Shown here: positions 11,608 through 23,989 of the stretch, piece by piece
Layout of the letters: each line of letters starts with the position of its first letter
Position numbering within the stretch: position 1 is the stretch's first letter
DNA from: Enoplolaimus lenunculus
Taxonomy: Eukaryota > Nematoda > Enoplea > Enoplida > Thoracostomopsidae
NCBI GenBank assembly: GCA_030248215.1
Contig: JASANG010001564.1
Span: 186,001-250,000 of the forward strand
Length of the DNA stretch: 64,000 nt
Direction of reading: 5' to 3'
Translations under genes and position numbers: made by a program
Notes under the pieces: model-generated
Seen by the model: only the letters and a program-made list of their open reading frames with translations
The model's database searches: none
Told to the model about the DNA's origin: nothing

Positions 11608-11867
11608 TGCTTGCGCTATACTTTTGTTGACGTCCGGCGCCGCCCGTCACCCGTCCTGTGCGGTCTGTCACCTGCAAGGTGCCGTCCGTCACCGTGCGTC
11701 ACATGTACTTTGCCGTCCGTCGCTATGCAGTATCATACGCAAATAACTCACGTACGAAAACTTTTATAGTACGAACGGTGACGGATGTCGCCGTACGGGT
11801 GACTGACGTCGCCGTTCGGCTGTCTCACAGCGACGGACGGCGCAGGAAGTCACGTATAGCGCAACCC
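11608..11867. mobile_element. Family C GC-rich element, copy C1
   Basis: Terminal inverted repeats are TGCTTGCGCTATAC at the left and GTATAGCGCAACCC at the right. The interior is GC-rich and built from repeats of GTGACGGACGGCGCC or its complement. TAA sits directly outside both ends (11605-11607 and 11868-11870). A 3-base TAA duplication is typical of PIF/Harbinger elements. The open frames here come from the repeat and are not genes. Confidence 0.75.
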
Positions 11868-11870
11868 TAA

Positions 11871-13534
11871 TTCTACATTTTTATCTATAAACTTTGCATA
11901 TAAGTCATCGAAAACCCTTATATGCCCTTTCTCAAAATTTTTTACTTACCCCCAGCAAAATGAGCTGGCTACGTGTCTGCTAAGAGTTCTAAATTTTAAA
12001 AACGACACAACAGTATTAAGATTGTTAGTTTGCTTTGTCTAAAGATTATAGCCGAGAAAAGTTTTACATACCTATGATATGTGTAACTTTTGCCTGCGCC
12101 GCCAGCGGCACATCAAACAATAGCTAATAATGCACCGTGGGACGTCAAAAAAAAGCATGTTTCCGAAGCATGGGCGCTAACAGGCATGTAGAAGGTGAGA
12201 GTAAATGCCCCTGAGTCCCTAAGAATTTTTTTACATACACATGAATTGTTTCATACCAAATATGCAGACAAAATATTGATTATTGGTGTCACACTGTCAC
12301 TTACGTTTTGCACAGGAACCCTTTTTATACTCTCTCCAATCCAACATTCTTGATATACTCATGCCCGCGAAATGTGTTTGTGGCTTAGCGACGGTTCTAT
12401 AAATGCCACACGACAATTCGCGCGCGGATAATAGACGCGCGGTATTTTTGGTGCGCACGCCTGATAAAAATGGCGCCAAAAGCGACTAGCTATGTAGATC
12501 ATAACACTAGCCACTGTTTGGCTAAATTCAAAGGCATGGAACGATCAAAAACTGAATAAAAGAACAAAATATTGATACACTGCTGATGTGATGGAGGTTT
12601 GTGATGAACTTTTAGGTGAAAGATACGTGTCTCTTGGGTGCACTGACAGTTTGCAGTTTTGTTCAGAAACAAAGTTATGGCAATTTTTCATAATTTTTAT
12701 CGTTTTGTCGATTGTTGGAAGTTGTACGCTTTGTCGAGTGAATCAACTATGGTAGGCTTTCACCTTCCATTTAAGGTTAAGGCTTAGGCAAAGGTTTAGG
12801 CTTAGGCGAAAGGTTAGGCTTAAACTCAGGTAAGCCGTCTCTGAAACAATTATGCCACCGTGCGTTGCGCGCCTCGCAAATCATTCTACAAATTTCAGAA
12901 ATGCCGCACTTTGGCGTTCTGTGCGTTTTCTGTTTGGATACTTGATAGCGACAAGTCAGCTCAGTAAAACAAAGTGCTTGGTAATCAACAGGTACTTAAC
13001 GATTACTTAGCCAATCAGAAAAAAGTATTCGCTTCAGCTAATCGTATTTGAGTAAAGCATTAAGGTAGTAACCTATCACAAGGCGTGCACTTGTAGTTGA
13101 GAAATAATTATGCTGTGGGCTTGCCCAAGTCGTAATTACGCGTTGGGCTAGCCCTATTCGGAATTGGGCTGAATTACGGCTTGGGCTGCGACATACATGT
13201 TTTCAAATTTCTTCACAGGATATATCTTCGTTTTGGCCTAAACATTATTCACACTGCAGCCCCGTTAGCCTTCGCCATTAAGGTAATAATTAATGAGCAC
13301 ATATGAACAAACAACGCCAGTATATACCTAAATTAATTTGCGGTACCAGATTTCTGGCATTGACACATTACATGATACTTACCGTCCAAATTCTTTTACT
13401 GAATAGGTTCTAAATCAGCTTATATTAACAATATCAGATCCGGGACACAGAGAACGCGCACATCTGGAAACATTGTTTGGTTAGCTCGTTTAATATTTCC
13501 TGCTTTGTATTGAACTAAAGATTTTCAGTGCTGA
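11871..13534. other. Intergenic DNA with one small TTAGGC cluster
   Basis: At 12772-12830 there is a run of imperfect TTAGGC units (AGGCTTAGGCAAAGGTTTAG and similar) without recognisable family A or B ends. The remainder shows no supported feature. Confidence 0.5.
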
Positions 13535-13757
13535 CTGTCTAACTTTTAGTGGAATCTTGCCATACACACAAGCATTTGCAGTGCTCCGAAATCCCTCTGA
13601 ACCTTTCACCGGAATAATATCCAGACCTCAAAACTCCCAGAATTCTTCGGAACACCCGATAGCCGTTTGACTCTGGCGGAGTCGAATTTGACTCAGTTTG
13701 TGTAGTCCCGTAGAGCCTATTTCGGAGAGGGTCAATTTGACTCACCATTTTTTGCAG
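13535..13757. mobile_element. Repeat family I, copy 2
   Basis: The right end reads GTCAATTTGACTCACCATTT then TTTGCAGTG. Its complement, CACTGCAAAAAATGGTGAG, starts the copy at 15431. Both copies share ACTCTGGCGGAGTCGAATTT and the CTCCGAAATAGGC/GCCTATTTCGGAG block. The left boundary is uncertain. Confidence 0.6.
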
Positions 13758-15430
13758 TGACGTAGTGTATGCGTGCGCCCCTTGCTTACGCTAGACAGAT
13801 TATCGCTGTGGGTAAGTTTCAAGTTACTTTTGATGTCTCACTTTCAGAGCTCTTTGAAAGAAATTTAAAGACTAATTTTTAACAATGCTGCAAAAAAATG
13901 ATTTTAATTCGCCATATGGACGTTATTTCAACAGCGTAGATATGGTCACACCGCATAACGCCAGTTTCGGCAAAGCTTAACTGTTGGACAGGTATTTTTC
14001 GCCCCCCCCAGGTCGCACTTTGTCAGTTACTATATATAGCCGTTTCTGAGACGGCAAAACAGAGGCCAAGCGACAATACGCTAAAAATTAAAATTGTTGT
14101 TGTCGGTGTAAAACGCAGGCCGTGTAAAGATATCCTTACTAATTTTTCACCTTCGGTCAAATCTAATGGTGCTCACACAGGCCATAAACCCCTAACAGAG
14201 CTGCGCTGAGTTGCCTTTAGGCAACTCAATGTGAGAAGGGATTAAGCATGACCTCCCGCTAGAAATTTGTAGTGTTGCCACTAAGAACCAGGTATCATGA
14301 AATGGGTATTTCTTTTACGAGATTGATACGTCTCAGCTGTTCTATCGATTATGATATTACAACACCCAATCACTATTTATCATTTCGTGTCCGCCAAAAT
14401 CAACGGCCGTGTATATGAAGCCAACCGCTTAGCTATTTTACAACCAAAGCGGTATTTTTCATACTAAAATATGGCATGAACAAGCTATGTAATTTTGGTA
14501 ATTGCCTACCTGCACCAAGTGGTTTTTGAAAAAATATTTTAGTCGAAAAAGTATTAAATTGATTGTCCGAGTGCGTAAATAATCTGTTGTATTAATCTTT
14601 TTAAGTTTCAAGAGAAGAACTGCGGATTGTTTTCAAAGGGCTGCTACACTTTAAACTGTTAGCTATTTAACAAATATTTAGGGTACTCTCAACTTCCGCT
14701 AAATATTATTGACCACTTTGTCCCTCTAACATGTCACTTGGTTATGACCTGCGCCATTTTACAATATTTAGCCTCTTTTGTTGTTGTATAACCTTGCTGA
14801 TATTGTAATGGTTACAAAAGTATTGTTTTCACTCAATTCGACTCAAGTTTTCAGTTTTACTACGTCTCCATTGCTTGGCTGTGAAAGCGTAGGAAAGATT
14901 GCATTTCGAAACGAAATAACATCCAGTGAAGATTTTTATGGAAGTAATTGTAGCCAGCTCGCAAGTATTAATCCTTCGTTGGTTAATTTATAAACCCTAT
15001 AATACTGTATTTTATATCACCACCTTAGAGAATTTGTCAGGGCGCATACGTCTTTGTTCTTTTTTCGCTCTTACAGCTGAAGCTAGAGCTATGTAATTGT
15101 ATAATGTATTTAAAACCGATGCTGTAACAGACAGAAATGTTGCTTATTTAAGCATAGAAAAAGTCTTAAAGTTTCAACAAGCCATCTGAACTGTGAGTTA
15201 AATTGCCGTATGTTGGCCTAAAAAGTTTGATTGATAGGTTAATGCCTGCACACAGATGTCAAGGTAATTTTAATAGTTTTTCCTTTGAAATCAAAGGTGA
15301 AACAGGTCTCGGGTGTCAAGTTTAAGTCGTTTTTGTTCTTTACACGGTGTTGTAGTCAAAGAAAACAAGGACACACGGCTTCTATAATGTTTTAAAATAT
15401 ATATAATATATGTATACATAAATATACACT
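13758..15430. other. Intergenic DNA, nothing recognised
   Basis: No supported exon or repeat. The 71-residue frame at 14778-14993 has no recognisable motif and no convincing splice partners. Confidence 0.4.
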
Positions 15431-15545
15431 GCAAAAAATGGTGAGACAAATTGACAGTCTCCGAAATAGGCTTTTCCTGACTAAACAAACTGAGTCAAAA
15501 TTCGACTCATTTTGACTCTGGCGGAGTCGAATTTTGACTATCTTA
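15431..15545. mobile_element. Repeat family I, copy 3 (partial)
   Basis: It begins CACTGCAAAAAATGGTGAGA and continues CAAATTGACAGTCTCCGAAA, which is inverted relative to the copy ending at 13757. It ends after ACTCTGGCGGAGTCGAATTT. The second terminus is not visible. Confidence 0.6.
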
Positions 15546-16341
15546 AATGGATATTTGTTACAGAATATTTTCTGAAAGAACTGAAGCCTTAATTTCCGTA
15601 TAACCATATTTCTATTTTTGACACATATGTGTTAATATGGAGGCCTGATTTGCATTGTACAAGCGCATTTGCACCACTATACAAAGACATACAAAGTTGT
15701 ATGTAGAGTATTAATTGTACACGATGATATTACATGATATACTCATGTAAATAAATACTTAAAGTGGCAGTGACGTTCCGAAAAATCTGGATTGGAGGGC
15801 CGCATCCTGCAAGGTCTGTGCCGTGGGTTTCCACCTAAAAGCTAATTTTGGAGGTCTTTAGCAGTGACCCGTGTAATTTTTTGGCGGGATATCGTTTATG
15901 AAACACTCTTAACTTTAAGACATTTAAGTGTTAAATATATCAGACACAGATTTGTTAAAACGTTCAGAAACTAATGTCTGGCATTCAAGACATATATATC
16001 TGGTATCTATATTAAAGACATAATTGTCTAGAATTAAAGAAAATATTCCTTGAATATAAAAAATGTCTTTTGTGTGTAGCACGAAACTTTAGTTTCAGAT
16101 CTCTGTGAGCGAATTTGGTCTTGGAGTTAAAACAGAGTGTGGAAAAACTCGTTGCCATGATTTAGGGTATTTTGAAGAATTAGCGAGCGAAGCGAGCGAG
16201 AATTAATACATTTTTTCAGTATTAAATTAATACTCTGCAAGAGCTTTAAAACATTTATTTTTTCTTAAGCTGACGGCTTGGCCTTAATCGCCAAACCGAA
16301 ACCTCCCCCGGTCATAACTTTGAAGCTTTGTACAATTTTTA

Positions 16342-17668
16342 TGAGTCATCCACTTTTAGCTGCGCCCACCAAGTGGAAAATGGCGACGCCTATTTCCCAC
16401 TGCTGTTTTCAAAAGAGGGGCAAAGGGAAATTGAGTTTCCAAAAGTTTGGCAAGCGGTAAATTGAAACAATTTATAAACAATATGTGGAAATTGAAAATT
16501 AAATTTAAAATTTTGCAATTTCAATTTACCACTGCCGTTTTTAAAAACAAGGGCAATGGGAAATTGAAACATTTTATAAATTTTATTGGAAAATTGATGA
16601 GCAAAATTTTAAACTGAAAAGGAAATTAAAAACGCGCTAAATGGCAGTGGGAAATTGCGATACAGAAACCAAACTCAATTACCATTTTCCGTTTTCAATG
16701 AGGAATGCCATGTGGAAATGGTTTTGGAGTTGCCGGATGTACTTCGTGGGAGGTCAACTTAGTACAGATTTTACTCTGAACTTTTATTCTTTTTACTATG
16801 CCAAAGCCTGACCTGTCAACCCTGTCAACCTGAGGCATATCTTTATTTTCTAGTTTGCATCTCTGGGGTTTCTGTTTTGTTTCGGTTTGCACAACCTAAA
16901 GCTAAGCCTAAGCTAAACATAAGATTAGTTGTTAAGTCAAATTTGTTTTGGAAATGATTGCTGGGCGATGTGCAAGCCTAGCGTAAACAAATGTTAAATC
17001 AAATTGCTTTAGTAGTAATATATGCTGGGCGTTGAATGTATTTCATTGTTAACTTTAGCACCAAACACAACCACAACAACAACATACCTTAGTAATAACC
17101 CTAATCATTACGTATACACATAACCAAAGAACCAACACAGCTACACAAACACAACACACACAACACACGAAGTTCTGGTGACCGAAATTTGACCTTCCGG
17201 ATCAACTTAATTGTCAACTGCTTATTGACAATGACCCGAAGTTGACCTTCTGCTCCAGATCGAATAAATTTTCATCTACATCAACTAAATTTGCAATTTA
17301 TAAAATTGGGGAGAATATCACACTTACAAATTTAATATTTTTACGAAGAAAGTGAAAGTAGGGTAAGTATCGAAAAATGTACTTTACTTCAGTGACCTGT
17401 TCAATTTCCCCTATAACCTTAAATCTTCACTACCGATAAAGGAAATTGAATTTGGAAATTCGGTCAAGTTATTACTGCTCTTGTTCTTAAAAACAGAGTG
17501 GTAATTTGATTTTGTTGTGACCTTTTCAATTACCTGCTTTTGTTTCGAAAAGTTGGAAATTGAAAAAGTTCTCAATTCAATTTCCTTCTGCCCTTCTCTT
17601 GAAAAACAAAAGTGGGGAAATAGTCGTCGCCATTTTCCACTTGGTGGGCGCAGCTAAAAGTGAATGAC
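16342..17668. mobile_element. 1.3-kb fold-back element
   Basis: About 80 bases at each end are inverted copies. The left arm (16342-16425) contains CTTTTAGCTGCGCCCACC and AAGTGGAAAATGGCGACG; the right arm (17586-17668) carries their complements. The interior is rich in GGAAATTGAAA/TTTCAATTTCC motifs on both sides, so the arms extend in degraded form. The motif GCGAGCGAAGCGAG lies outside at 16183-16200 and again at 17781-17798. No coding frame. Confidence 0.75.
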
Positions 17669-17798
17669 ACATTATTATCTTGAGTTTTGACCTAATTAGG
17701 TTGGGGGAATTTGACTACGAAGTTCTCCTTTGAACAGCACCGCAGGTAAAAGTTTCGAAAATTAAAAAATTAACAACATTGCGAGCGAAGCGAGTGAG

Positions 17799-19052
17799 AA
17801 TCTAGGTGTAATTGTTTGTAAATTATGACACTTGAACTGATTCGAATTTGAGGAGGGCCGCAGCCACCCCGCCCCACCTCTCGGTACGCCCCTGAAGGGG
17901 CACAGTTGGTTACCAGGCTGGATCGCAGATAAAATTCTAATAAAGATTGTATGGTTGAAATTCGACTCCGGTTGGTTCCTTAAGTTTTAAAACAGAAATT
18001 TTATTTTGAAAAGTTATACTTTTAAAGTTCGTTTTTATTGCTTTTTTAGCTATTTTGCTTTAATTCGTTTCCATTTGCGGTATTGGCTTGCTTCGCGACA
18101 CTAAAGTTGATATTTTTATGCAGAAAATTCCGCGCACTAGTGCAAGACAATTATTTTCGGTTAATATGCGAAAAGCATGATACTAAGAGTGAGGTCCTAC
18201 GTGGAGTCTTGATCGTAGGAGTGTCTGCCTTTATAATTACAGTCCGTTATAATTGATAGCCTATAAGGTCTAATTAGAGAGCAAAGAGACCAAAGTAGTA
18301 GTATGACTTAGAGTACTCAACTGTGTAACAGACACACTCAGACAACCAGCATAAAATTTGTTTTATCAAGAAAGTAGATAATCGGACATAACCATCAACA
18401 AAAATCCTTCGAAGCATGCTAGTTTTTGTTAAAAAGGCATTTGAAAAACGGGTGGATGGGTTCAACTAAACATGAAATATATCCATCAGTAGGGTCCAGG
18501 CAAAATAAACATTAGTCCCCTCTCTGAATCGGGTCACTATCACTATACGTAGTAATTGCGGAACGCTGTGTATTATACAGATTGGTTAAGATGGTCACGG
18601 TATTACTCTCTGTGAGGATGGGTTAATGAATATTCGTTATATTCAATTGCCGTTCTCTACATTTTACATTTGGCATTCCACGGTAAACGATATTACGATA
18701 TATGATACATTGAATACCTATCCAGACCACGCTATTTGTTTAATGTTCAATGATAAATCTGATTCGTACTGGCCACTCGCTGATCTGAAGGGGGCACTCC
18801 GCTCTAGTCTCCCCCTTGACCCGTAACAAGATTCAAAGCCAAGATTGTGTATTGAGATTTAGCACTAAAAATTTGGGGTTCAGTTGAATCTATCTTACGA
18901 GGTTCCTGTAAGAAATTGTCGAATCCGACACCAATGCAGGACACGCGCATGCGCACACTATCTTCCTGACCATTTTAGGGTCTGCGTGTGTAAAAATATA
19001 CTGGCAAACGGGTTGATCCACCGTATCCAGAGGTCACAACTGTTGCTGGCGA
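17799..19052. other. Intergenic DNA with a family F-like terminus
   Basis: 18480-18540 (AGTCCCCTCTCTGAATCGGG then TCACTA) matches the right end of the family F copy at 54512-54957. No other feature supported; the 63-residue frame at 18274-18465 has no recognisable motif. Confidence 0.45.
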
Positions 19053-19490
19053 CTATAAAACCATAAACTGATGATAAACCGTTAAGTATATACTTATACG
19101 TGTTAAGGTAAAACTTAAACTTCCGGGAATGAGCAAAGTTTTCAATTTTTATATTTTAATTAGGAGTTTTAGTGCACATGTACTCCACACTATGTTTTCT
19201 ATAAAACCATAAACTGATGATAAACCGTTAAGTATATACTTATACGTGTTAAGGTAAAACTTAAACTTCCGGGAATGAGCAAAGTTTTCAATTTTTATAT
19301 TTTAATTAGGAGTTTTAGTGCACATGTACTCCACACCATGTTTTCTATAAAACCATAAACTGATGATAAACCGTTAAGTATATACTTATACGTGTTAAGG
19401 TAAAACTTAAACTTCCGGGAATGAGCAAAGTTTTCAATTTTTATATTTTAATTAGGAGTTTGAGTGCACATGTACTCCACACTATGTTTT
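19053..19490. repeat. Three tandem copies of a 146-bp unit
   Basis: Copies begin with CTATAAAACCATAAACTGAT at 19053, 19199 and 19345. They are nearly identical; single-base differences are visible near ACACTATG/ACACCATG and in the phrase AGGAGTTTTAG/AGGAGTTTGAG. Such uniformity indicates a recent local duplication. No gene seen. Confidence 0.95.
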
Positions 19491-19559
19491 TAATGTTAAA
19501 AACTAATCTGTTATCATCGTGTGATATTTCTTTGTGGGGCGAACCATTTTTTTCCGGGA

Positions 19560-19705
19560 ATGACTCCAATATATAAGCTTAACTGTAAGACTAATTTTTG
19601 GCTTATGCCTAGGTTATCGGCTTATCCGTACAGTGACGCCTAGATTTAGGCTCAGACTTAGGAATATGCTTATATTATGTTACTACCCTTAAAGTAACAA
19701 TGACT
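19560..19705 (+). mobile_element. Degenerate family A-like element
   Basis: The right side ends CCCTTAAAGTAACAATGACT, close to the family A terminus. Inside are TTATGCCTAGG, TTTAGGCTCAG and ACTTAGGAATATGC. The left terminus cannot be placed with confidence. Confidence 0.5.
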
Positions 19706-21517
19706 CACATATGCGTATTAATACCGATTACCGCTATGTAGGTCGCACATACGGCGGCGTAGTCAGAATTGGATTTCGGAAGGGAATAATTTGATGTGAA
19801 ACATTTTTTAGAAGCGGGACATAGCCTGTAAACAAATTGTTTTGACCTCTCAAATCCAATGTGTTATTCTAACTCCGTAGTTGTCTATTTTACATTTTGC
19901 CAGAAATTTTAGAGAGGGATATGTATCCCTGCATCCCCATGTTGTATACGCATCGGTTCATATTTCTGCCTTAAAGGCACCCAAGGGAGTATAGTTTAAC
20001 CGTATACTTTCTATGCGCCTATTGTTAGACTTTAGTTTAAGTTTTCCATGTACCTCGACTGGTATGAAATAAAGTTTTACTTTTACCTTTTGAAAACATA
20101 ATAGTACTTAGCTTGTATATACATACATATATACATATATATAATATATAATATATAATATATATAGTATGCTTAGTATTGGTTGTAAGTTATCCCAATT
20201 TCCGAATTAAGCTGTATCAAAGCGGAATTACGACCTGGGCTAGGCAGACCCACGGTCCAACTAAAGAGGAGTAGAAATGCTAGGAGGGGTATGAGTGAAT
20301 TTGGCATGAACTTAAAACCGTAGCAAAACGTTATGAGTTGCCAATACTTTTGTGTGTGGAGGGCCTGATGTCAACTGAAACTATTGATTTCACTCAGTTT
20401 TCTAGTTTGCTATATGTGATTGATTTAATAAAAATCTTTATTTTTACCGATTCCAATTTTAGAATGAAACACTCTATCGTATTTTAAGTTTTCCAGAATG
20501 CAAACTTCGGTTTAGCGGGGTTGGGAGCTTGGGCAACATTTATAACTATCTTGATAATAACCATGATAAATATGTTAGTGTCACCACCGGGCAAATTTCA
20601 ACTTTTTATGGGGCACAATTTCGCTCACCAACTCTCAGGTGTGCCCTGGAAGTGTTCTAACATACTGTGTCGTTTTTTTTGTTTCAGAACAAACAAAAAT
20701 GAAACTATAATAATAATAATAATAACAATAATAATAATTACAATAATAATATAATAAAATAAAACATCGGTTAATAATTAATGCTTGTGCATGTACACTA
20801 TCAAAATTAGTTGCAAATCTAATAAATATTGTACCATTATTCACGGTACTGTAATTTAATATCGTGTGTTCCCCCAACTTGTTGCTCCCAAACAGTGCTA
20901 TACTTTTCTCAAATTAAGATCTCACACAAGCCAAAGTCTTCCGAAATTCAAAGCCTGGACTAAACGCGATATACTACTTTGCTAATATTCTACAATCAAT
21001 ACTATTCATCCTGATTGGAATTGTTGGAAAACATCTGAATCAAGCTTTGAGGATAACAATTTCAAGGGGTAGTGCTTACAGTCCACCACTTGGCTATTGT
21101 GGTTTTCAAAACATCTCGTCAAACTGGATATTTGTCCACCGTAGAAGCAAAAAGGTATCTTAAAGACGATCTAGCGTAACTGAAGTCTTATACTCTTTCC
21201 CAATTCGAAGTTTCCGGTTTTTCGCCTAAAACCTACCAGTATCCCAGAGAGGCAACACAGGCTACTAGTCTTAAAAACGGTTCTTCATTCATCACACTGC
21301 AGTTACCAGGTACCTGTTCCTCATCCCAATTAGGCAGCATAACTTTGATTTTTCTGCTGACTCGAATCCTGCAGGAATTCAAGAGAGAAGGCACAAGCCA
21401 TTAGCTTCAAAAACGTCCCTAAAAACACTCCAGCATATCCAGATACACTTACACTTGGTCCCAATTAACAAGTTCCGGTTTTTTCGTCTACCGTAGTCCT
21501 ACCGGAACCTGTCAATC
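19706..21517. other. Region upstream of the stomatin gene, with microsatellites
   Basis: 20128-20166 is a (TA/ATA)n simple repeat and 20706-20757 an (AAT)n-like repeat. The stomatin promoter must lie in or near the last kilobase, but no core element could be assigned. Nothing else recognised. Confidence 0.5.
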
Positions 21518-23989
21518 ATGGCAATGATGCAACTTCAATCACAAGCGGATGCGTCCAAAAAATTTCTAACAAAAACTAACGACCCTTTGGTTGATTTTTG
21601 TTCAATATTTTTCCTGTCAATTTCTTGGATTCTAGTCATCCTGCTATCGCCGTTTTCATTCTTTTTCTGCATCAAAGTTGTCAAAGAGTACGAACGTGCC
21701 GTCATATTTCGCCTGGGCCGCCTATTACCCGGTGAAGCCAGAGGTCCAGGCTTATTTTTTGTTCTGCCCTGCATTGACAATTACCGAAAAGTGGACCTGC
21801 GCGTCGTGTCGTTTGATGTCCCGCCGCAAGAAATTTTGTCAAAAGACTCGGTGACTGTCAGTGTCGACGGCGTTGTTTACTTCCGGGTTCATAATCCGAT
21901 TGTATCGGTCACTAATGTCAATGATGCGTTTTATTCGACGAAGCTACTCGCACAGACCACCCTACGCAATATTCTTGGTACTAAAACGTTGGCGGAAATG
22001 TTATGTGAACGAGAAGGCATTTCGCATGTGATGGAAAGCGTTCTTGATGAAGCGACTGATCCGTGGGGCGTCAAGGTCAGTGTGGTTCGTTACGGAACAT
22101 ACAGAATATTGTTCTAATAGCAGTGTTTGAAACAATTTATCTAAAAATAACGGTTGCATATAAATGGTGTACGATAATATTGCAGTGGCTGATCCAGAGT
22201 GATTGGGTTGCTGTGTCCACCCCACCGGCCCTGCCGTGCTGGAAATTTTGAGATGCAAATGGTTCACACTGAAGCTGACAATGTGTTTTCTAGGCAAACA
22301 GGTGATAAATATAGCGAGTTTACATCATGAATTCAAAATTGTGGAGCCGTCAGCACAATTTGTCCATTTTAATATTAAAAAAAATCAAAAAACACCCTAA
22401 ATGGTTTCCGACCACAAAAAGTATCCTCGCCCGTCGGACATTCCTGGATCACCCTGTGGAATATTAGTCTTGTTTCAAAAACCGTTTTCACCAGACGCTT
22501 TGAAGTTACCGCAGCTTGTAGTGTGTGAATGAATATATTGCAATATGCGTCATAAATGCCGAAAGAAAAAGGTGCTACAAAATTATGCTTGGAGTGAACG
22601 CAAAATGGCCAGCGTTTATTGGGGGTAAAACCTATAAGGGACTAGGCACTCCAAGTGCCGTAGCTCTCTCTCGCGGTTCAATTTCATAACAATTGGTGTG
22701 TGTTTTGGCAAAAAATTATTGACTCGATATTTACGTTTATCTTCAATTTAACCGTTTTCAAAAACGTGGACCACGTATTATATTAGTTATAACTGTAAAA
22801 AATATCAAAAAATACATAATACTGAAAAAGCAATCAAGTGTCAAAATGAGAATCGACAAAATTTGGCAGAAAAAATAAATCTCATTTCAGGTCGAACGCG
22901 TTGAAGTGAAAGATATCCGTCTACCACCACAACTGATGCGTGCAATGGCAACTGAAGCCGAAGCTGCACGAGACGCCCGGGCACAAGTCATCGCTGCCGA
23001 AGGCGAGCAGAAGGCCAGTCGTGTTCTCAAGGAAGCTGCTGTTGTAAGTTTGGCTCGGTTCTGCTATTGTAACTCTTTATGTACCAAATTTATTTCCTAC
23101 AGTACGCCACATTAAATAGTTTGGTTTTTAGCAATCCAGTACGCTAAATCGGCATAGTTAAATATTAATATCTTCGCCGTTAAATTTCCGGATGAGTCAA
23201 CGATTATTAATGTGATTTGTTTACCGTGCCGGATACGAACAGGAAGCGTGAGGTATGATTACACCTACCCGGTCGTGATAAAAATTTTGCAATGCAAACA
23301 GTTCATCGGAAGCTAACAATGTGTTTTTAGTCAAATATACAGAAAAAAATTAGGCATCAAAGTTGTATAACTTGAATTCAAACCCACTGGACTGTCGACG
23401 CAGAAAGGCAGGTTTATAATGTCGAAACAAATGCTAAAAACACGCTTTAAAACTGTATCCTTGATCCGCCGTTGCTCGTTTATGCTGGTTTCGCCTAGCA
23501 GGCGTTCACTAAAATACGCACTGTAGAAAGTATATAACGCAAAATGTTTTTGCCCCAGCCTCTGTTTAAGAAAAAAGTAGTTGGAAGAACATAATCTTAT
23601 AACCAGATGGTGATAGGTCTTGTAACTGTCGAACCAATAAATGGCGAGGTTCTAAATTCAGCATATGCTTTTTGCGTATTATTTGACTTTTGCTACTTGT
23701 GTACCAAATTAAACCTTTGCAACTGCAATGGCTCTTCAGTTTAAAAACCTATCTCTAACTTGTTATAAATGTTACACGCATTAGACAATATGAGAGCTGG
23801 GATATCAGGTAAATTATCTCGATTCGTAGGCACACACGTAGTCATTAATTTCAGGTCCTCGAAGACTCGTCCGCGATGCAGTTGCGCTATTTGCAAGCGT
23901 TGAACAGCCTTGCAGCAGAACGCGACTCAACAATTGTGTTTCCATTGCCCATTAAAATCCTTCCTGATCAATCTGTATTTGATCATTAG
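21518..23989 (+). CDS. Stomatin-family membrane protein (UNC-1/MEC-2 type), three exons
   Basis: Exons are 21518-22075, 22891-23043 and 23855-23989, joined in phase 0 to give 281 residues. The first donor is GTCAGT, the second GTAAGT, and both acceptors end TTTCAG. Stomatins are inner-leaflet proteins that bind cholesterol, oligomerise and tune ion channels; UNC-1 and MEC-2 do this in nematode neurons and muscle. Residues 28-50 form the hydrophobic hairpin, including the conserved proline in ILLSPF. Next comes VKEYERAVIFRLGRL, then the PHB/SPFH core with RGPGLFFVLPCID, VPPQEILSKDSVTVSVDGVV and YSTKLLAQTTLRN. Exon 2 gives the alanine-rich helix (EAEAARDARAQVIAAEGEQK). Exon 3 gives the oligomerisation tail MQLRYLQALNSLAAERDST followed by IVFPLP. 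Length matches UNC-1. No key residue appears missing. The start ATG is the first in frame and gives a normal-length N-terminus. Confidence 0.93.
22190..22400 (+). repeat. Repeat shared by both stomatin introns, copy 1
   Basis: The stretch AAATTTTGAGATGCAAATGG..AAGCTGACAATGTGTTTTCTAG matches 23280-23340 in the next intron. The following AATTCAAA and GTC.CAC motifs are also in the same order. It lies in intron 1 (22076-22890). Bounds are approximate. Confidence 0.55.
23240..23440 (+). repeat. Repeat shared by both stomatin introns, copy 2
   Basis: It is in intron 2 (23044-23854), in the same orientation as the copy in intron 1. The clearest match is AAATTTTGCAATGCAAACAG..AAGCTAACAATGTGTTTTTAG. 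Confidence 0.55.

Noticed and set aside
19053-19490. CRISPR array
   Set aside because: Contiguous tandem units without spacers, in a eukaryotic context.
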